21,937 bases of DNA from a virus (IMGVR_UViG_3300044634_000512:1-21937), one strand, 5' to 3'; positions 6,369-14,349 are shown, numbered from the stretch's first letter. The notes: generated from the letters alone by a model not told the origin. Translations and numbers: made by a program.

Positions 6369-7092
6369 TAGGCGTTAGCGTTACTAGCTCCCATTTGCTA
6401 GGATCTTTCTTTCCTACAGCAACGCCAGCATCAACCAGCGTTCCATTAGATCCGAAATCGGTAGCCGCCATGAACAACTTCTCATCGAAGGTCATTGCCT
6501 CAATAACCTTGCCGTTGTCATTGAACTCCACGGAGTAGAGTGTCCATTTCTTGGCAGAGCCTTCCTTGCTCTGTGCGGCGATCTTGGCTTGCGTTGGTAG
6601 CACCCCCCTCCAAGTAGCAGTCACATTGCCAGCAGGACGAACGCTGGGGTTCTTGTCCATTACCTTTGCAATGGCTGGTCTGGGGGAATCAACAGGCCGC
6701 TTTCCTTCTGCTACGTTTCCGTCATCGTCATCCTCTGAAGCAACGCCAAGGACGGCGGCTAGTGCGTAGCGGCGAGCGTAGGTGATCGCAGATCCAACTC
6801 CCTGTGGCGACTGATCCTTGAGTGGGAGAAGTAGCGTGGTAGTCGTGCTGTGACCATCCTTGTGCATGATTGTGGTCTCAACTCCAGCCGCTCCATCCAT
6901 GAACAATGGCTGTTGAGTTACTGCCAGACCATGCTTGGACAGGATAGGACGAGTCGCATCAATGATCGCATCCAGAGGAGCATACTTGCTCTTGAAGTAC
7001 GGATTGTTTGCGGTTTTCGGAACATTGGAGAGTTCCCCTATAGCGGCTACAAGAGCCGTGGCGTATGCTTTCTGTTGTGCTGTGTTTTCCAT
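6358..7092 (-). CDS. erf: ERF-family single-strand DNA annealing protein
   Basis: The protein has 244 residues. The N-terminal half carries the ERF domain: NNPYFKSKYAPLDAIIDATR at residues 29–48, GVGSAITYARRYALAAVLGV at 98–117 and the acidic DDDDGN after it. ERF proteins form rings on single-stranded DNA and anneal complementary strands during phage recombination and replication. The C-terminal half is linker plus a small domain (TLYSVEFNDNGKVIEAMTF) that may bind a partner protein. The ATG follows ACCAAAAATT without a Shine-Dalgarno and 21 bases after the stop of a 46-residue gene. Position at the head of the recombination block supports the role. No nuclease partner is adjacent except possibly the downstream phosphoesterase. 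Confidence 0.93.
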   Translation of the reverse strand: MENTAQQKAYATALVAAIGELSNVPKTANNPYFKSKYAPLDAIIDATRPILSKHGLAVTQQPLFMDGAAGVETTIMHKDGHSTTTTLLLPLKDQSPQGVGSAITYARRYALAAVLGVASEDDDDGNVAEGKRPVDSPRPAIAKVMDKNPSVRPAGNVTATWRGVLPTQAKIAAQSKEGSAKKWTLYSVEFNDNGKVIEAMTFDEKLFMAATDFGSNGTLVDAGVAVGKKDPSKWELVTLTPNEA

Positions 7093-7113
7093 AATTTTTG
7101 GTTTCAGTTTCGT

Positions 7114-7254
7114 TTATCCACGCTCATCAGCCTGAATCATCGAATCGTCGATAAATGCAATGGCTTCATCAAGAGTTGACCGCAATTCCTCAAACGAGGA
7201 AAGCAAAAAATCAACCTTTTCTTTGTCCGTCATGGGAGGCTCTTGGTCGCTCAT
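7114..7254 (-). CDS. Very small acidic protein, 46 aa
   Basis: The reading frame begins MSDQEPPMTDKEKVDFLLSS and ends DDSMIQADERG, 46 residues. It is acidic and helical, with an FEELRSTLDEAIAFI amphipathic helix. The ATG comes two bases after the stop of the upstream membrane-protein gene, and the stop is 21 bases before the ERF ATG, so it fills the space exactly as a real gene would. No family is recognised. A small regulator or partner of the neighbouring membrane protein or ERF is possible. Confidence 0.62.
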   Translation of the reverse strand: MSDQEPPMTDKEKVDFLLSSFEELRSTLDEAIAFIDDSMIQADERG

Positions 7255-7256
7255 TG

Positions 7257-7526
7257 TTATCGGACGATGAACACCACGAGGGCCGTAGTGATGGAAAGCA
7301 GGATGGATGCAATGCTAGTCCAGAACAATACGCACACATGATCCCTGAGTTCCTTGATGATGTTCTCCGTTTCATCAATGTAGGACATTGCCATGTGCGA
7401 CTGCGCTTGGGCGTTAAGAATGATGACAGTCAACTCTTGGATGACATCATCAAGCTTTTTCTTGCAAGGCTTGGTGGTCTTGCTGGCGGCTGGATTCTTT
7501 GTGGATTTGGTGGTGTTGTTTTTCAT
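7257..7526 (-). CDS. Tail-anchored small membrane protein next to the lysis cassette, 89 aa
   Basis: The start is set at ATG (MKNNTTKSTKNPAAS); an upstream TTG could add 13 residues. Residues 1–24 are basic and disordered in look, residues 25–63 form an amphipathic helix (DVIQELTVIILNAQAQSHMA), and residues 65–88 are one membrane segment (VCVLFWTSIASILLSITTAL). A soluble N-terminal helix with a C-terminal anchor directly after holin and lysozyme genes fits a holin regulator or second holin-like protein. No family is recognised. An intergenic gap of 127 bases separates it from the lysozyme gene. Confidence 0.65.
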   Translation of the reverse strand: MKNNTTKSTKNPAASKTTKPCKKKLDDVIQELTVIILNAQAQSHMAMSYIDETENIIKELRDHVCVLFWTSIASILLSITTALVVFIVR

Positions 7527-7653
7527 AACGCAACAACCATTACCGCTGGCATCAAGCGATGGCAAGAAATATTTTCAGAAATCTTTTTTTATTTTTAGCT
7601 TGACAGGGTTATGGGAAAACCCCCTTTATAATCCCCCTATCGGCTCGCAAGGC

Positions 7654-8106
7654 TTAAACCAAAACGTGCTTTCGTAGGTCTCTTGTCCTATTGAGCCACC
7701 CCTTCAAAAAAACCTTACTGGCTGGTCTTCTCTCAACGAGGCGATGATAGAAAGCGTCTCTCTCATCCATGAATTTTTTGACATTCAATCCTGAAATCTT
7801 CTCAATCTTCATCGCTCGTCCAAACCCACAATTCACGCAAGCATCGAAGAATGCCCAGTCGTAGTTTTGAGGAAGGTGATCACAGCCATACTTCACCCAA
7901 TACTCATTCCAATAAATATCTGTTGCTCTTTCAGCGGTAAGATTGGCAATGTCTTCCTTTGGATGAGAACGAGCGTCAATCCCATACTTCGTGCCCACCA
8001 ACTTTCCATTGACGTAGTTTCCTGCGTCATTGGGATGAAGATCCAACTTGGTTCCCTCCCACTTGAAGAGGAATGGAATGATCCTGTCCTTAAATCTCTT
8101 CGTCAT
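7654..8106 (-). CDS. Endolysin, GH108-like lysozyme
   Basis: The start is the ATG reading MTKRFKDRIIPFLFKWEG, 17 bases inside the holin gene, because the catalytic domain begins there; longer forms only add a sequence that reads through the holin gene. The protein has 150 residues. E17 in FLFKWEG is the likely catalytic glutamate, KYGID at 40–44 and the AFFDACVNCGFGRAMK helix at 85–100 match GH108 lysozymes, and the end (LKGWLNRTRDLR) resembles the peptidoglycan-binding part seen in that family. It cuts the sugar backbone of peptidoglycan after the holin opens the inner membrane. There is no signal peptide, so release depends on the holin. Confidence 0.88.
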   Translation of the reverse strand: MTKRFKDRIIPFLFKWEGTKLDLHPNDAGNYVNGKLVGTKYGIDARSHPKEDIANLTAERATDIYWNEYWVKYGCDHLPQNYDWAFFDACVNCGFGRAMKIEKISGLNVKKFMDERDAFYHRLVERRPASKVFLKGWLNRTRDLRKHVLV

Positions 8107-8407
8107 CGAATGACTTTGGTTTTGGGGTTCGCTCAACGATCTCTTCTTTAATTTTGGAAACTGACCCAACAACCTCTTGAATTTGGTTCGTTCCCATCTT
8201 CCAGTCATAGACCATCCTTCCAGTAACTAGGAACACAACAATGGTACCAGTCACATACAGAGTATTGGTAGTGATAGTAACGAACCCAGCAAGAGCAATC
8301 TCTGGTAGCCAGTATAGATGATAAACTGCCCACCTCCAAGATGCTTGAATCAAAGCAATGCCTATCAGGGAAATGATCAACCGCTGGGATACAAGTTTGG
8401 GAATCAT
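8090..8407 (-). CDS. Putative holin, 105 aa
   Basis: The start is the ATG (MIPKLVSQRLIIS) that overlaps the spanin stop by four bases, with GGAGG eight bases before it. The protein has 105 residues: a membrane segment at about 9–25 (LIISLIGIALIQAS), a second hydrophobic stretch at about 35–65 that could cross once or twice (IALAGFVTITTNTLYVTGTI), and a charged C-terminal tail (KIKEEIVERTPKPKSFDDEE). That layout is typical of small phage holins, which time and form inner-membrane holes. Place between spanin and lysozyme supports the call. The sequence does not name a holin family. Confidence 0.75.
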   Translation of the reverse strand: MIPKLVSQRLIISLIGIALIQASWRWAVYHLYWLPEIALAGFVTITTNTLYVTGTIVVFLVTGRMVYDWKMGTNQIQEVVGSVSKIKEEIVERTPKPKSFDDEEI

Positions 8408-8778
8408 GGTCTGAACCTCCATGCCGTTTTCAATCCGATATAGACTACCACACACAAGATTGCAGAAAGTGCAATCATACGCCAAGTCCATAGCTCCCTG
8501 AGTGCCTTCTCGTGCTTTCCGTGCCAGTAAACGATGTTGTTCTGCGCCTCTGACAGGTCTTGAGACTGCTTGTCAACCTGCTCCTCGTAGGTGTCAATTG
8601 CGGAGATTACGTCCTTAATCGCCGCATTTCCTGCGGAGGTTGTGATATGCGGCTTGAGCCGCTCCACTCCGACCTTAACGGCAACGGCTGAGGGAGCAAC
8701 GTAACGCTCCTGTTTGGGTGCCGCACAACCCACCACAAGGGCGACGGATGATATAATAATAAGTTTAATTGTATTCAT
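8404..8778 (-). CDS. One-gene spanin (u-spanin architecture), 124 aa
   Basis: The N-terminus is a lipoprotein signal peptide (MNTIKLIIISSVALVVGCAA) with cleavage before C18; A19 after the lipidated Cys fits outer-membrane sorting. Residues about 35–98 are a charged, helical periplasmic region (EEQVDKQSQDLSEAQNN). Residues 101–117 are a C-terminal membrane segment (MIALSAILCVVVYIGL) followed by a basic end. One protein anchored in the outer membrane by lipid and in the inner membrane by a helix is the layout of unimolecular spanins such as T1 gp11, which disrupt the outer membrane in the last lysis step. This implies a Gram-negative-type host. The ATG abuts the tail-gene stop (TAAATG). The alternative is an unrelated lipoprotein, but the lysis neighbours argue against it. 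Confidence 0.78.
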   Translation of the reverse strand: MNTIKLIIISSVALVVGCAAPKQERYVAPSAVAVKVGVERLKPHITTSAGNAAIKDVISAIDTYEEQVDKQSQDLSEAQNNIVYWHGKHEKALRELWTWRMIALSAILCVVVYIGLKTAWRFRP

Positions 8779-10068
8779 TTACCTTTGTTCTATCCACGTC
8801 ATTGATGCAATTGCGTTTTTGTTAGATGTAGATGCCGCCGCCACCAATGTCAAGGTGTCACTAACTGTTCCAATGGAGCTTCTTCCAATCTGGAATTGAG
8901 TATCCTTGTCAATGCGAATTGGGCCTCCTCCACCACCTCCAATAACAAACCCTGCGTCAAGAGTGGTGCCGCCAGTAAAAGCCGTTGCGGTAACATTGTA
9001 TTGAACGAAGCTGTTGGCATCTGGCATATTGTTCCAAGTACCGCCAGTAAGGGTGACGTTCCTCACCAGCCTGTAATAGACGTTGGTATTGTCAATCGTG
9101 GCTACTTGGAAGTAAGAGGGCAACACAATGCCCTGTAACTGAGTTGCTTTAAGCCTAATTGAAATCAATGGTCGGTATGTATTGGCCGTGCCAGTATCAA
9201 GCCCAGTAATGGCAGTTTGAATGTTTTGAGCAATACCGAGCTTCTCTGGTTGCCCTTCTGAAACCAGCGAGTTTGACCCTTGGTAAATATAGAAAGGCCC
9301 ACCAGCTTGACCACCAGTAGTGTTTTTGATCTCAATGCGGATAGGCAGGAATGGGGTTCGGCTCCAAGCATTAACAAGGACGTTGGCTGTATTGAAGGTG
9401 TGAACGATAATTGTCTTCCCATCAATGACCCACCCAAACTTTACCTGACCTGCGCCATACCACTCATACTCAAAGCTAACCATCTGTTGCTTTGTTGGGT
9501 CTGCGGTAATTCCGCTAGGCCCATTGCCGTCCAGCTTATCGCCATTCCATTGCGCCCTACCAACTCTCTGAAGGGATGGAGTCCCACCGCTGTTGATGAT
9601 GCAACAGAAGTAATCGCCTGATCCGTCGTCCTCGAAATAGAACCCATCCGAACCATTGAAGAGTCCAAACCTTTTACGGATTCCTGCAACTGGAAGATTG
9701 AGTTTTACCGAAAATGAAAGCGTGGAAGTGCGGCTTGGAATGTACCGCATGGTGTGGATCGTTTGACGTATAACCTCGCTGTTAAGCGTGCTAGTAACTG
9801 CCATATCAACCTCTGATCCAGTAGGGTCGTGAGTAGCCACGCCTCCGTTAGCGGTTGATTCATCCCAAACGTCGCTTTCCTTGCCATACTGGAAGGTGTT
9901 GAAGAAGACTGTCTGGTATGGGCTAACCTTTAGTCTCCCCTTGCTAGTGAAGTCTGCGTTTCCTAGAACCTCATCAGATGAAAGCAGAAGATCGTTGATC
10001 TTTTGAAGACTGCGGCTGGAATCATCATTCTGCCAAGGCGTATTATTCTCTGGAAAATACGCAGGCAT
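8779..10068 (-). CDS. Tail or receptor-binding structural protein with shared N-terminal segment, 429 aa
   Basis: The protein has 429 residues. Residues 1–27 (MPAYFPENNTPWQNDD, then RSLQKIN) almost match the start of the gene at 13350–14345, which suggests a common docking segment on the virion. Residues about 55–260 contain MRYIPSRTSTLSFSVKLNLP and an FYFEDDGSGDYFCC strand pattern, a beta-rich domain I recall from many marine and freshwater phage tail proteins without known enzyme activity. The C-terminal third is also strand-rich with a Gly run (VIGGGGGGPIRIDKDTQFQI). It is probably a tail fibre, tip or baseplate-attached adhesin. The ATG lies three bases after the beta-helix gene. Confidence 0.75.
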   Translation of the reverse strand: MPAYFPENNTPWQNDDSSRSLQKINDLLLSSDEVLGNADFTSKGRLKVSPYQTVFFNTFQYGKESDVWDESTANGGVATHDPTGSEVDMAVTSTLNSEVIRQTIHTMRYIPSRTSTLSFSVKLNLPVAGIRKRFGLFNGSDGFYFEDDGSGDYFCCIINSGGTPSLQRVGRAQWNGDKLDGNGPSGITADPTKQQMVSFEYEWYGAGQVKFGWVIDGKTIIVHTFNTANVLVNAWSRTPFLPIRIEIKNTTGGQAGGPFYIYQGSNSLVSEGQPEKLGIAQNIQTAITGLDTGTANTYRPLISIRLKATQLQGIVLPSYFQVATIDNTNVYYRLVRNVTLTGGTWNNMPDANSFVQYNVTATAFTGGTTLDAGFVIGGGGGGPIRIDKDTQFQIGRSSIGTVSDTLTLVAAASTSNKNAIASMTWIEQR

Positions 10069-10071
10069 TTC

Positions 10072-11148
10072 TTAAAAGACAAAGAATGGACTAACTAATA
10101 GAGTTCCACCTTGAATAGTGGTATTGGCATCTTTTGCAACATTGGCGTGTGCGCTTGAGACAACGACATCTCTAGCATTGGCAGACACAATGCAGTTTGT
10201 TGCGCTAGTAGCAAGCTGTGTATCGCCCATGAGCTTCACAACCTTATTAGTTGCAGTAGTGGCGTTAAACGTGATGCAGGGTTGAGAGTTATTGGCAATC
10301 AACCTTCCACCTCTGAATACATGGCTGTTGTTTGTCGCATCCCCGTTTGCAAACTTAAAAACAACAAGTTTGGTAGCGGGGGTTCCACCAACTAGATTTT
10401 CAATTCGCAAGGATGTAACTCCACCAACAATACTAACGCCTTCCGTTCCAAAAATCTGAACAGTCCAACACAATGCCGTGAATTGCATAAACGAATTGGA
10501 TTGGGTCATGTCGAGCAATCTTCCGCAATAAGTGAATAGCACCTCGTAAAAGACCATCCCGCTTGTTCCAGTCTCGCTGACAACAGTAGATGCAGGTGCG
10601 TTGATAATACCTTGAATGTTAATCCCAAGGGTTCCAGTCGCAACGGCAAAAATAGTCCCAGCCCCAGCGGCATTTGTAATGCCAGAGCATTGTATCGCTA
10701 CCGCCTGAGCTACTGGGGTTCCACCGCTTTGCGACCATAGACCGCCAGTTCCAGAACAGGTGAATGTTCCATAACCAGCAATTGTTTTTGGTTGATCTGC
10801 CGTTAGGCTAAAGGCAACGATATTTGCAGATACAGTTACGCTTGCTCCTTGTTCAAAATAAATGTCGGCCTTTCCGTTAAGGCTAATCTGTGCAGAGATT
10901 GAGTAAGATCCAGCCCTGACATAAACCAAGTCCCCAACCGCTGAAGCTGAAACAGCGGCGGCAATAGTAGCGAATGGATAATTGATGCTATATTTGCTAT
11001 AGCCACTCCTAGCGTCAGATCCAGACGAGTCCACATAGATCGTCTTTCCAGAGTTCATCTGCTGTTGGATGGCAGATCCCGACTGCTGTATCAATACAAC
11101 ATTCCCTCCTACTGGTGGGGTAATTTCAACAAGGTTGTTAGCAGTCAT
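10072..11148 (-). CDS. Right-handed beta-helix tail protein, 358 aa
   Basis: The protein has 358 residues. After a short N-terminal part, GKTIYVDSSGSDARSG at about 34–49 and YPFATIAAAVSASAVGDLVYV at 57–77 give the entry pattern of pectate-lyase-like beta-helix proteins. The rest shows short repeated strand-turn units (for example IVAFSLTADQPKTIAGYGTF). Such folds form trimeric tailspikes that bind or cut surface polysaccharide. No clear catalytic Glu/Asp cluster can be identified by eye, so binding versus depolymerase activity is open. The ATG overlaps the preceding stop by one base (TAATG). There is no Shine-Dalgarno. It lacks the N-terminal segment shared by its neighbours, so it may attach through the 116-residue protein before it. 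Confidence 0.8.
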   Translation of the reverse strand: MTANNLVEITPPVGGNVVLIQQSGSAIQQQMNSGKTIYVDSSGSDARSGYSKYSINYPFATIAAAVSASAVGDLVYVRAGSYSISAQISLNGKADIYFEQGASVTVSANIVAFSLTADQPKTIAGYGTFTCSGTGGLWSQSGGTPVAQAVAIQCSGITNAAGAGTIFAVATGTLGINIQGIINAPASTVVSETGTSGMVFYEVLFTYCGRLLDMTQSNSFMQFTALCWTVQIFGTEGVSIVGGVTSLRIENLVGGTPATKLVVFKFANGDATNNSHVFRGGRLIANNSQPCITFNATTATNKVVKLMGDTQLATSATNCIVSANARDVVVSSAHANVAKDANTTIQGGTLLVSPFFVF

Positions 11149-11498
11149 TAGGCAAAGGTAGTTGATTCAATAATATCGCAAGTTCCTTTGATAATATGAT
11201 CTACATTGCCGCCAATAGCAATTCTAATGTCGTATTGATAACGCTCTGGTGGAATTGCCGCAGATGTAGCGGCTGGCAGGAATAATCCAATAAACCCATC
11301 CGTTGCTGGAGAGTTTTTAGTAACAGTAAAAGATGCTAATGCAGACTCATTCCAAGCGTCCTTGATTTGCGACGTAATGGTTGCGGCTGTCAAATTAATG
11401 GGGTTGCCATCAGAGTCCTTATAAATAAGGGAAAAGGAAAAGTCGCTACCCTGTTCTATAGCGTTATCATCTACTAAATTAAAAATTCCTGCTGGCAT
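11148..11498 (-). CDS. Baseplate/BppU-like small tail protein, 116 aa
   Basis: The start is the ATG (MPAGIFNLVDDNAIEQ) with GGAGG seven bases upstream, the clearest ribosome site in this block; it overlaps the preceding stop by one base (TAATG). The protein has 116 residues. IEQGSDFSFSLIYKDSDGNP followed by INLTAATITSQIKDAW is the beta-sandwich pattern of BppU-type and related phage baseplate or fibre-attachment domains, and ERYQYDIRIA matches a later strand. Such domains link adhesins to the tail. The adhesin gene follows directly with a one-base overlap, which fits a linker for the beta-helix protein. Confidence 0.75.
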   Translation of the reverse strand: MPAGIFNLVDDNAIEQGSDFSFSLIYKDSDGNPINLTAATITSQIKDAWNESALASFTVTKNSPATDGFIGLFLPAATSAAIPPERYQYDIRIAIGGNVDHIIKGTCDIIESTTFA

Positions 11499-11788
11499 TA
11501 TTCTTCCTCCGTAAAATCTTGGAATCTGTCTAAAAGAGTCGGCTCCTCCACAACCTCCGTAATCCAGTCTGGAAGCGGAGTGTCGGCAGGGTCGAGGAGT
11601 GCGCTCCACTCGTAGTAGAGAGGTTCACCGACGGGTTGCTCAAATCCCTCATCGTCCTTTGCGTAAGAGGCATAGACTGGTGATGGGATGATATTGACGC
11701 CCCAGACGGGACGGCATGGCGAGGGGTTCATCCATAGCCAAGGCAGGTCACTTGCGTCTTGGAGAGTTGTAGCTCTAAAGGTTCTCAT
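11498..11788 (-). CDS. Small partner of the LamG tail protein, 96 aa
   Basis: The protein has 96 residues, acidic, Trp- and Pro-rich (LPWLWMNPSPCRPVWGVNII), with an acidic C-terminus (LLDRFQDFTEEE). It starts two bases after the LamG gene stop. Its base composition is GC-rich (37 of 60 bases in 11701–11760) like the middle of the LamG gene and unlike the neighbours, which suggests the two moved together. A fibre-assembly chaperone or small tip protein is plausible; no family is recognised. Confidence 0.7.
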   Translation of the reverse strand: MRTFRATTLQDASDLPWLWMNPSPCRPVWGVNIIPSPVYASYAKDDEGFEQPVGEPLYYEWSALLDPADTPLPDWITEVVEEPTLLDRFQDFTEEE

Positions 11789-11790
11789 GG

Positions 11791-13344
11791 TTATGGGAGG
11801 CCGAGTCCAAGGCCGAGGGTTTGTTTATAGAGGGAGTAGAGTTGGCTTGTTGAAGTCGAGAGGTTCCCGATTAAGCTAAAAGGGATCGTAAAACTTCCAC
11901 TAGGTGCGCTTGCACCAAACCCTGCGCCAACCTTGCATGTGTCGAGAAAACTGGTAGGTAGCACGGAGTAAGCACCAGTAAGGGGTGCATTGTTATCAGC
12001 GCGGGTTGAAGCAACCCCGCCAACCACTTGTGTGATGAGGCTCTTGGGACTGTTTAATGTGTAGAGGTAGGCCGAATCGGTGGAGTCCCATACCCAGTTT
12101 TCATTGCCTCCAGTCCTCGTCGTGAGATTAGGCAACATATATCTTCCACGATATGTGCCGCTGTTTCCTGCCCCAACGCAAACAGCTATGCCATCTGAGC
12201 CAGCGGTAGATGCGCCATGATTAAATGTCGCTATTTTCGAACCATCTTCGGCATACGGAGTAGCAACCACCATGTTTAGCAGTTGGCTTGTCGAGGAATA
12301 GAACGTGGACGATAAAAAGCCTCCCGAATTTCCAGTCGCGCAATTTATATGCTGCGTGGTGGCCGGACTAAACCTTATCCCATTCGCCCCCCAGACTGGA
12401 GCGTTAACCAGAGTCCCATTGAACCGACCTAGCCCTCCAAGCGAGAATGCCGTAGTGCCGCTCCCTGCATTCTGACTAGCCCTCAAAGGCCAACACACCA
12501 TGCTATTCCACAAGCCGAGCGATTTGATCCCTTTCACGAAATCCGAGATCAGACGGCGTGAGTCGGCAAGAGAGGTGACAATCGGGCCAATGTTCGGAGC
12601 GGTGACGCTTCCGTTGTTCGTCAGGGTGTTCGTTCCGTGAGAATCAGCGGTGACGCTGTTCTGGTTGAGTGCCCACCAAGAGATCAGGTTCGTCCGAAGT
12701 CCGCTGTCGAGCGATGCGTAGGTGCGTCCTGCGCCAGAGTTGAAGAGGGCCGTGACTTCGGACGCGGTGAGTGCTCGCTTCCAGAGGCCAAATGCAGCCA
12801 CTCTGCCGTTGAGGTATTGTGAATTATTCGCCCCAGCTAAACCGATGGATAAAGGGTTTGCGGTGTTTTGAATTGCCGCAGGCATGGCAACTGGAGTCCC
12901 TGCAACTCCATTCCCATACATGGTCAGATTCGTTCCGTCGAAAACTATGGTCAAATGATTCCACGCCCCCAATACAACCGATGGCCCAGTTAAGACAGAA
13001 TAGCTCCCTGAAGTGCTCCAAAGGAATTGTGTCGTTGTCGTGTTAGCATTTATGCGGAACCCGTAGTCCAAAGGTAAAAGGTTAAGCACCGCCTTTCCAA
13101 ACACATAGGCGTTTGCTGTGTTCAACGCCGAAACAAAATACCAGCAGGAGAGTGTGAAGTTTGTTCCCGAAAGGTTAATTGATGCGTTGTCAGCAACACT
13201 CAAAAACTGATTCGTCCCATTAAAACTAGCCGCATTGTCGTAAGCCGTCGGCGTCTGGGTGCCGCTCGCAATCCCTGCCCTCAAGAAATATTGATAGGCA
13301 TCTGGATCTACTCCTTCTCCGAATATGATCGGATAACCACTCAT
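11791..13344 (-). CDS. LamG/concanavalin-like tail adhesin, 517 aa
   Basis: The protein has 517 residues. Residues about 40–205 form a LamG-3 (concanavalin-like) domain: AASFNGTNQFLSVADNASIN, then FTLSCWYF, VLGAWNHLTIVFDGTNLTMY and RVAAFGLWKRALTASEVTAL. A following NLISWWALNQ, then DSHGTNTLT motif often accompanies such domains. Residues about 280–517 form a second beta-rich region ending SLYKQTLGLGLGLP, a common end of phage tail proteins. LamG domains bind sugars or protein surfaces, so this is a likely receptor-binding protein. Base composition is richer in GC than the flanking genes, a sign of exchange. It starts five bases after the preceding gene with no Shine-Dalgarno. Confidence 0.82.
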   Translation of the reverse strand: MSGYPIIFGEGVDPDAYQYFLRAGIASGTQTPTAYDNAASFNGTNQFLSVADNASINLSGTNFTLSCWYFVSALNTANAYVFGKAVLNLLPLDYGFRINANTTTTQFLWSTSGSYSVLTGPSVVLGAWNHLTIVFDGTNLTMYGNGVAGTPVAMPAAIQNTANPLSIGLAGANNSQYLNGRVAAFGLWKRALTASEVTALFNSGAGRTYASLDSGLRTNLISWWALNQNSVTADSHGTNTLTNNGSVTAPNIGPIVTSLADSRRLISDFVKGIKSLGLWNSMVCWPLRASQNAGSGTTAFSLGGLGRFNGTLVNAPVWGANGIRFSPATTQHINCATGNSGGFLSSTFYSSTSQLLNMVVATPYAEDGSKIATFNHGASTAGSDGIAVCVGAGNSGTYRGRYMLPNLTTRTGGNENWVWDSTDSAYLYTLNSPKSLITQVVGGVASTRADNNAPLTGAYSVLPTSFLDTCKVGAGFGASAPSGSFTIPFSLIGNLSTSTSQLYSLYKQTLGLGLGLP

Positions 13345-13349
13345 TCTAA

Positions 13350-14345
13350 TTAAGGACGATAGCCTTCAAGCGAAACAGTAAACGTAGCCCCACTCACAGG
13401 AACATATGCCGCAGTTACCTCAAGCAACCCAAAGATAGACGTTCCAGTTGCAGGAGTTGCAATAATAGCACTTCCAACATCAGGAACCCCTCTTCCGCTA
13501 GATCCAGTAGTTCCAGAGTTAGACAGCGTAATGGAGAAATTGCCAAGGTATCCATCTATCCCAGATGTGGCAAGCACTCCAGCAGTATTAAATGCTCCAT
13601 TGTCACCAACAGTTGGTACTGGAGTTGTTTCAAACAAGTGAAGCCTAAAGCTGGCGTTTGTCAAAAGCGCATTACTAGTGTTAATCCTAGCCCTTTCAAT
13701 TCTTACGGAATCTCCAGCACTCCTAGTTACAGTAGTAAAAGTAAGCGGAACTACTGATCCTGCGGTTGTGTTATTTGCAACAAGATCACCGCTTGCATAG
13801 GTAGTGGTATCGGCTGGACGAGTAAAAGAGGAAACACGCTCAATAAGCGCATTATTTGAAGTGACTGCACCAATATTATTGGTTCCAGCAGGAAGAGGTG
13901 CGCTAAAAATGGTAGAACTATTACCACTCAAATTATAAGAAATGGCCAGCGGCCCCGTAAATCCTAATTGACTTGAAAACCTAATGGCTCTAAATCCAGA
14001 AACATCAATTATGCCTAGCGTTGCAGTTGCGACGACAAGAGTGCTTGATTGTGTTCCACTTGGAAGTGAAGTATAATTAACAGCAGAAAAAGTTGTTCCA
14101 TCAACAGATCCCGAAACCTGCACGTTACCAGCCAGCATGGAGCCAGCTGTTTGAAAAGCAAGCACTCCGTATCCAGTTGTATCAATAACAAGAGGAGCGG
14201 AACTTGTTACATTTCCACTACCAGAGACATCTGCATTAGCTGGGCCTGTTTGAATGGACTGAACTAGAGCGTTGATCTTCTGCAAGCTCCTCGTTACGTC
14301 ATCATTCTGCCAAGGGGTATTGTTTTCTGGGAAATAGGTAGGCAT
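13350..14345 (-). CDS. Tail structural protein with shared N-terminal segment, 331 aa
   Basis: Residues 1–27 (MPTYFPENNTPWQNDD, then RSLQKIN) nearly match the gene at 8779–10068. The remainder is Ser/Thr/Gly-rich and strand-rich: residues 35–170 (DVSGSGNVTSSAPLVIDTTG, then GVLAFQTAGSMLAGNVQVSG) look like a carbohydrate-binding or jelly-roll type domain, and residues 190–331 form a second beta domain (VRIERARINTSNALLTNASF) found in other phage structural proteins. No catalytic motif is seen. It is probably a head or tail decoration or adhesion protein. The leader AAAAAATAAATAT has no Shine-Dalgarno. Confidence 0.75.
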   Translation of the reverse strand: MPTYFPENNTPWQNDDVTRSLQKINALVQSIQTGPANADVSGSGNVTSSAPLVIDTTGYGVLAFQTAGSMLAGNVQVSGSVDGTTFSAVNYTSLPSGTQSSTLVVATATLGIIDVSGFRAIRFSSQLGFTGPLAISYNLSGNSSTIFSAPLPAGTNNIGAVTSNNALIERVSSFTRPADTTTYASGDLVANNTTAGSVVPLTFTTVTRSAGDSVRIERARINTSNALLTNASFRLHLFETTPVPTVGDNGAFNTAGVLATSGIDGYLGNFSITLSNSGTTGSSGRGVPDVGSAIIATPATGTSIFGLLEVTAAYVPVSGATFTVSLEGYRP

Positions 14346-14349
14346 ATAT

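Noticed and set aside
7606-7622. GGGTT/AACCC inverted repeat after the lysozyme gene as a terminator
   Set aside because: The stem is only five pairs and there is no T-run after it on the minus strand.
7600-7632. Plus-strand TTGACA and TATAAT, both perfect
   Set aside because: The spacer is 21 bases, too long for a standard promoter, and no gene follows on the plus strand.
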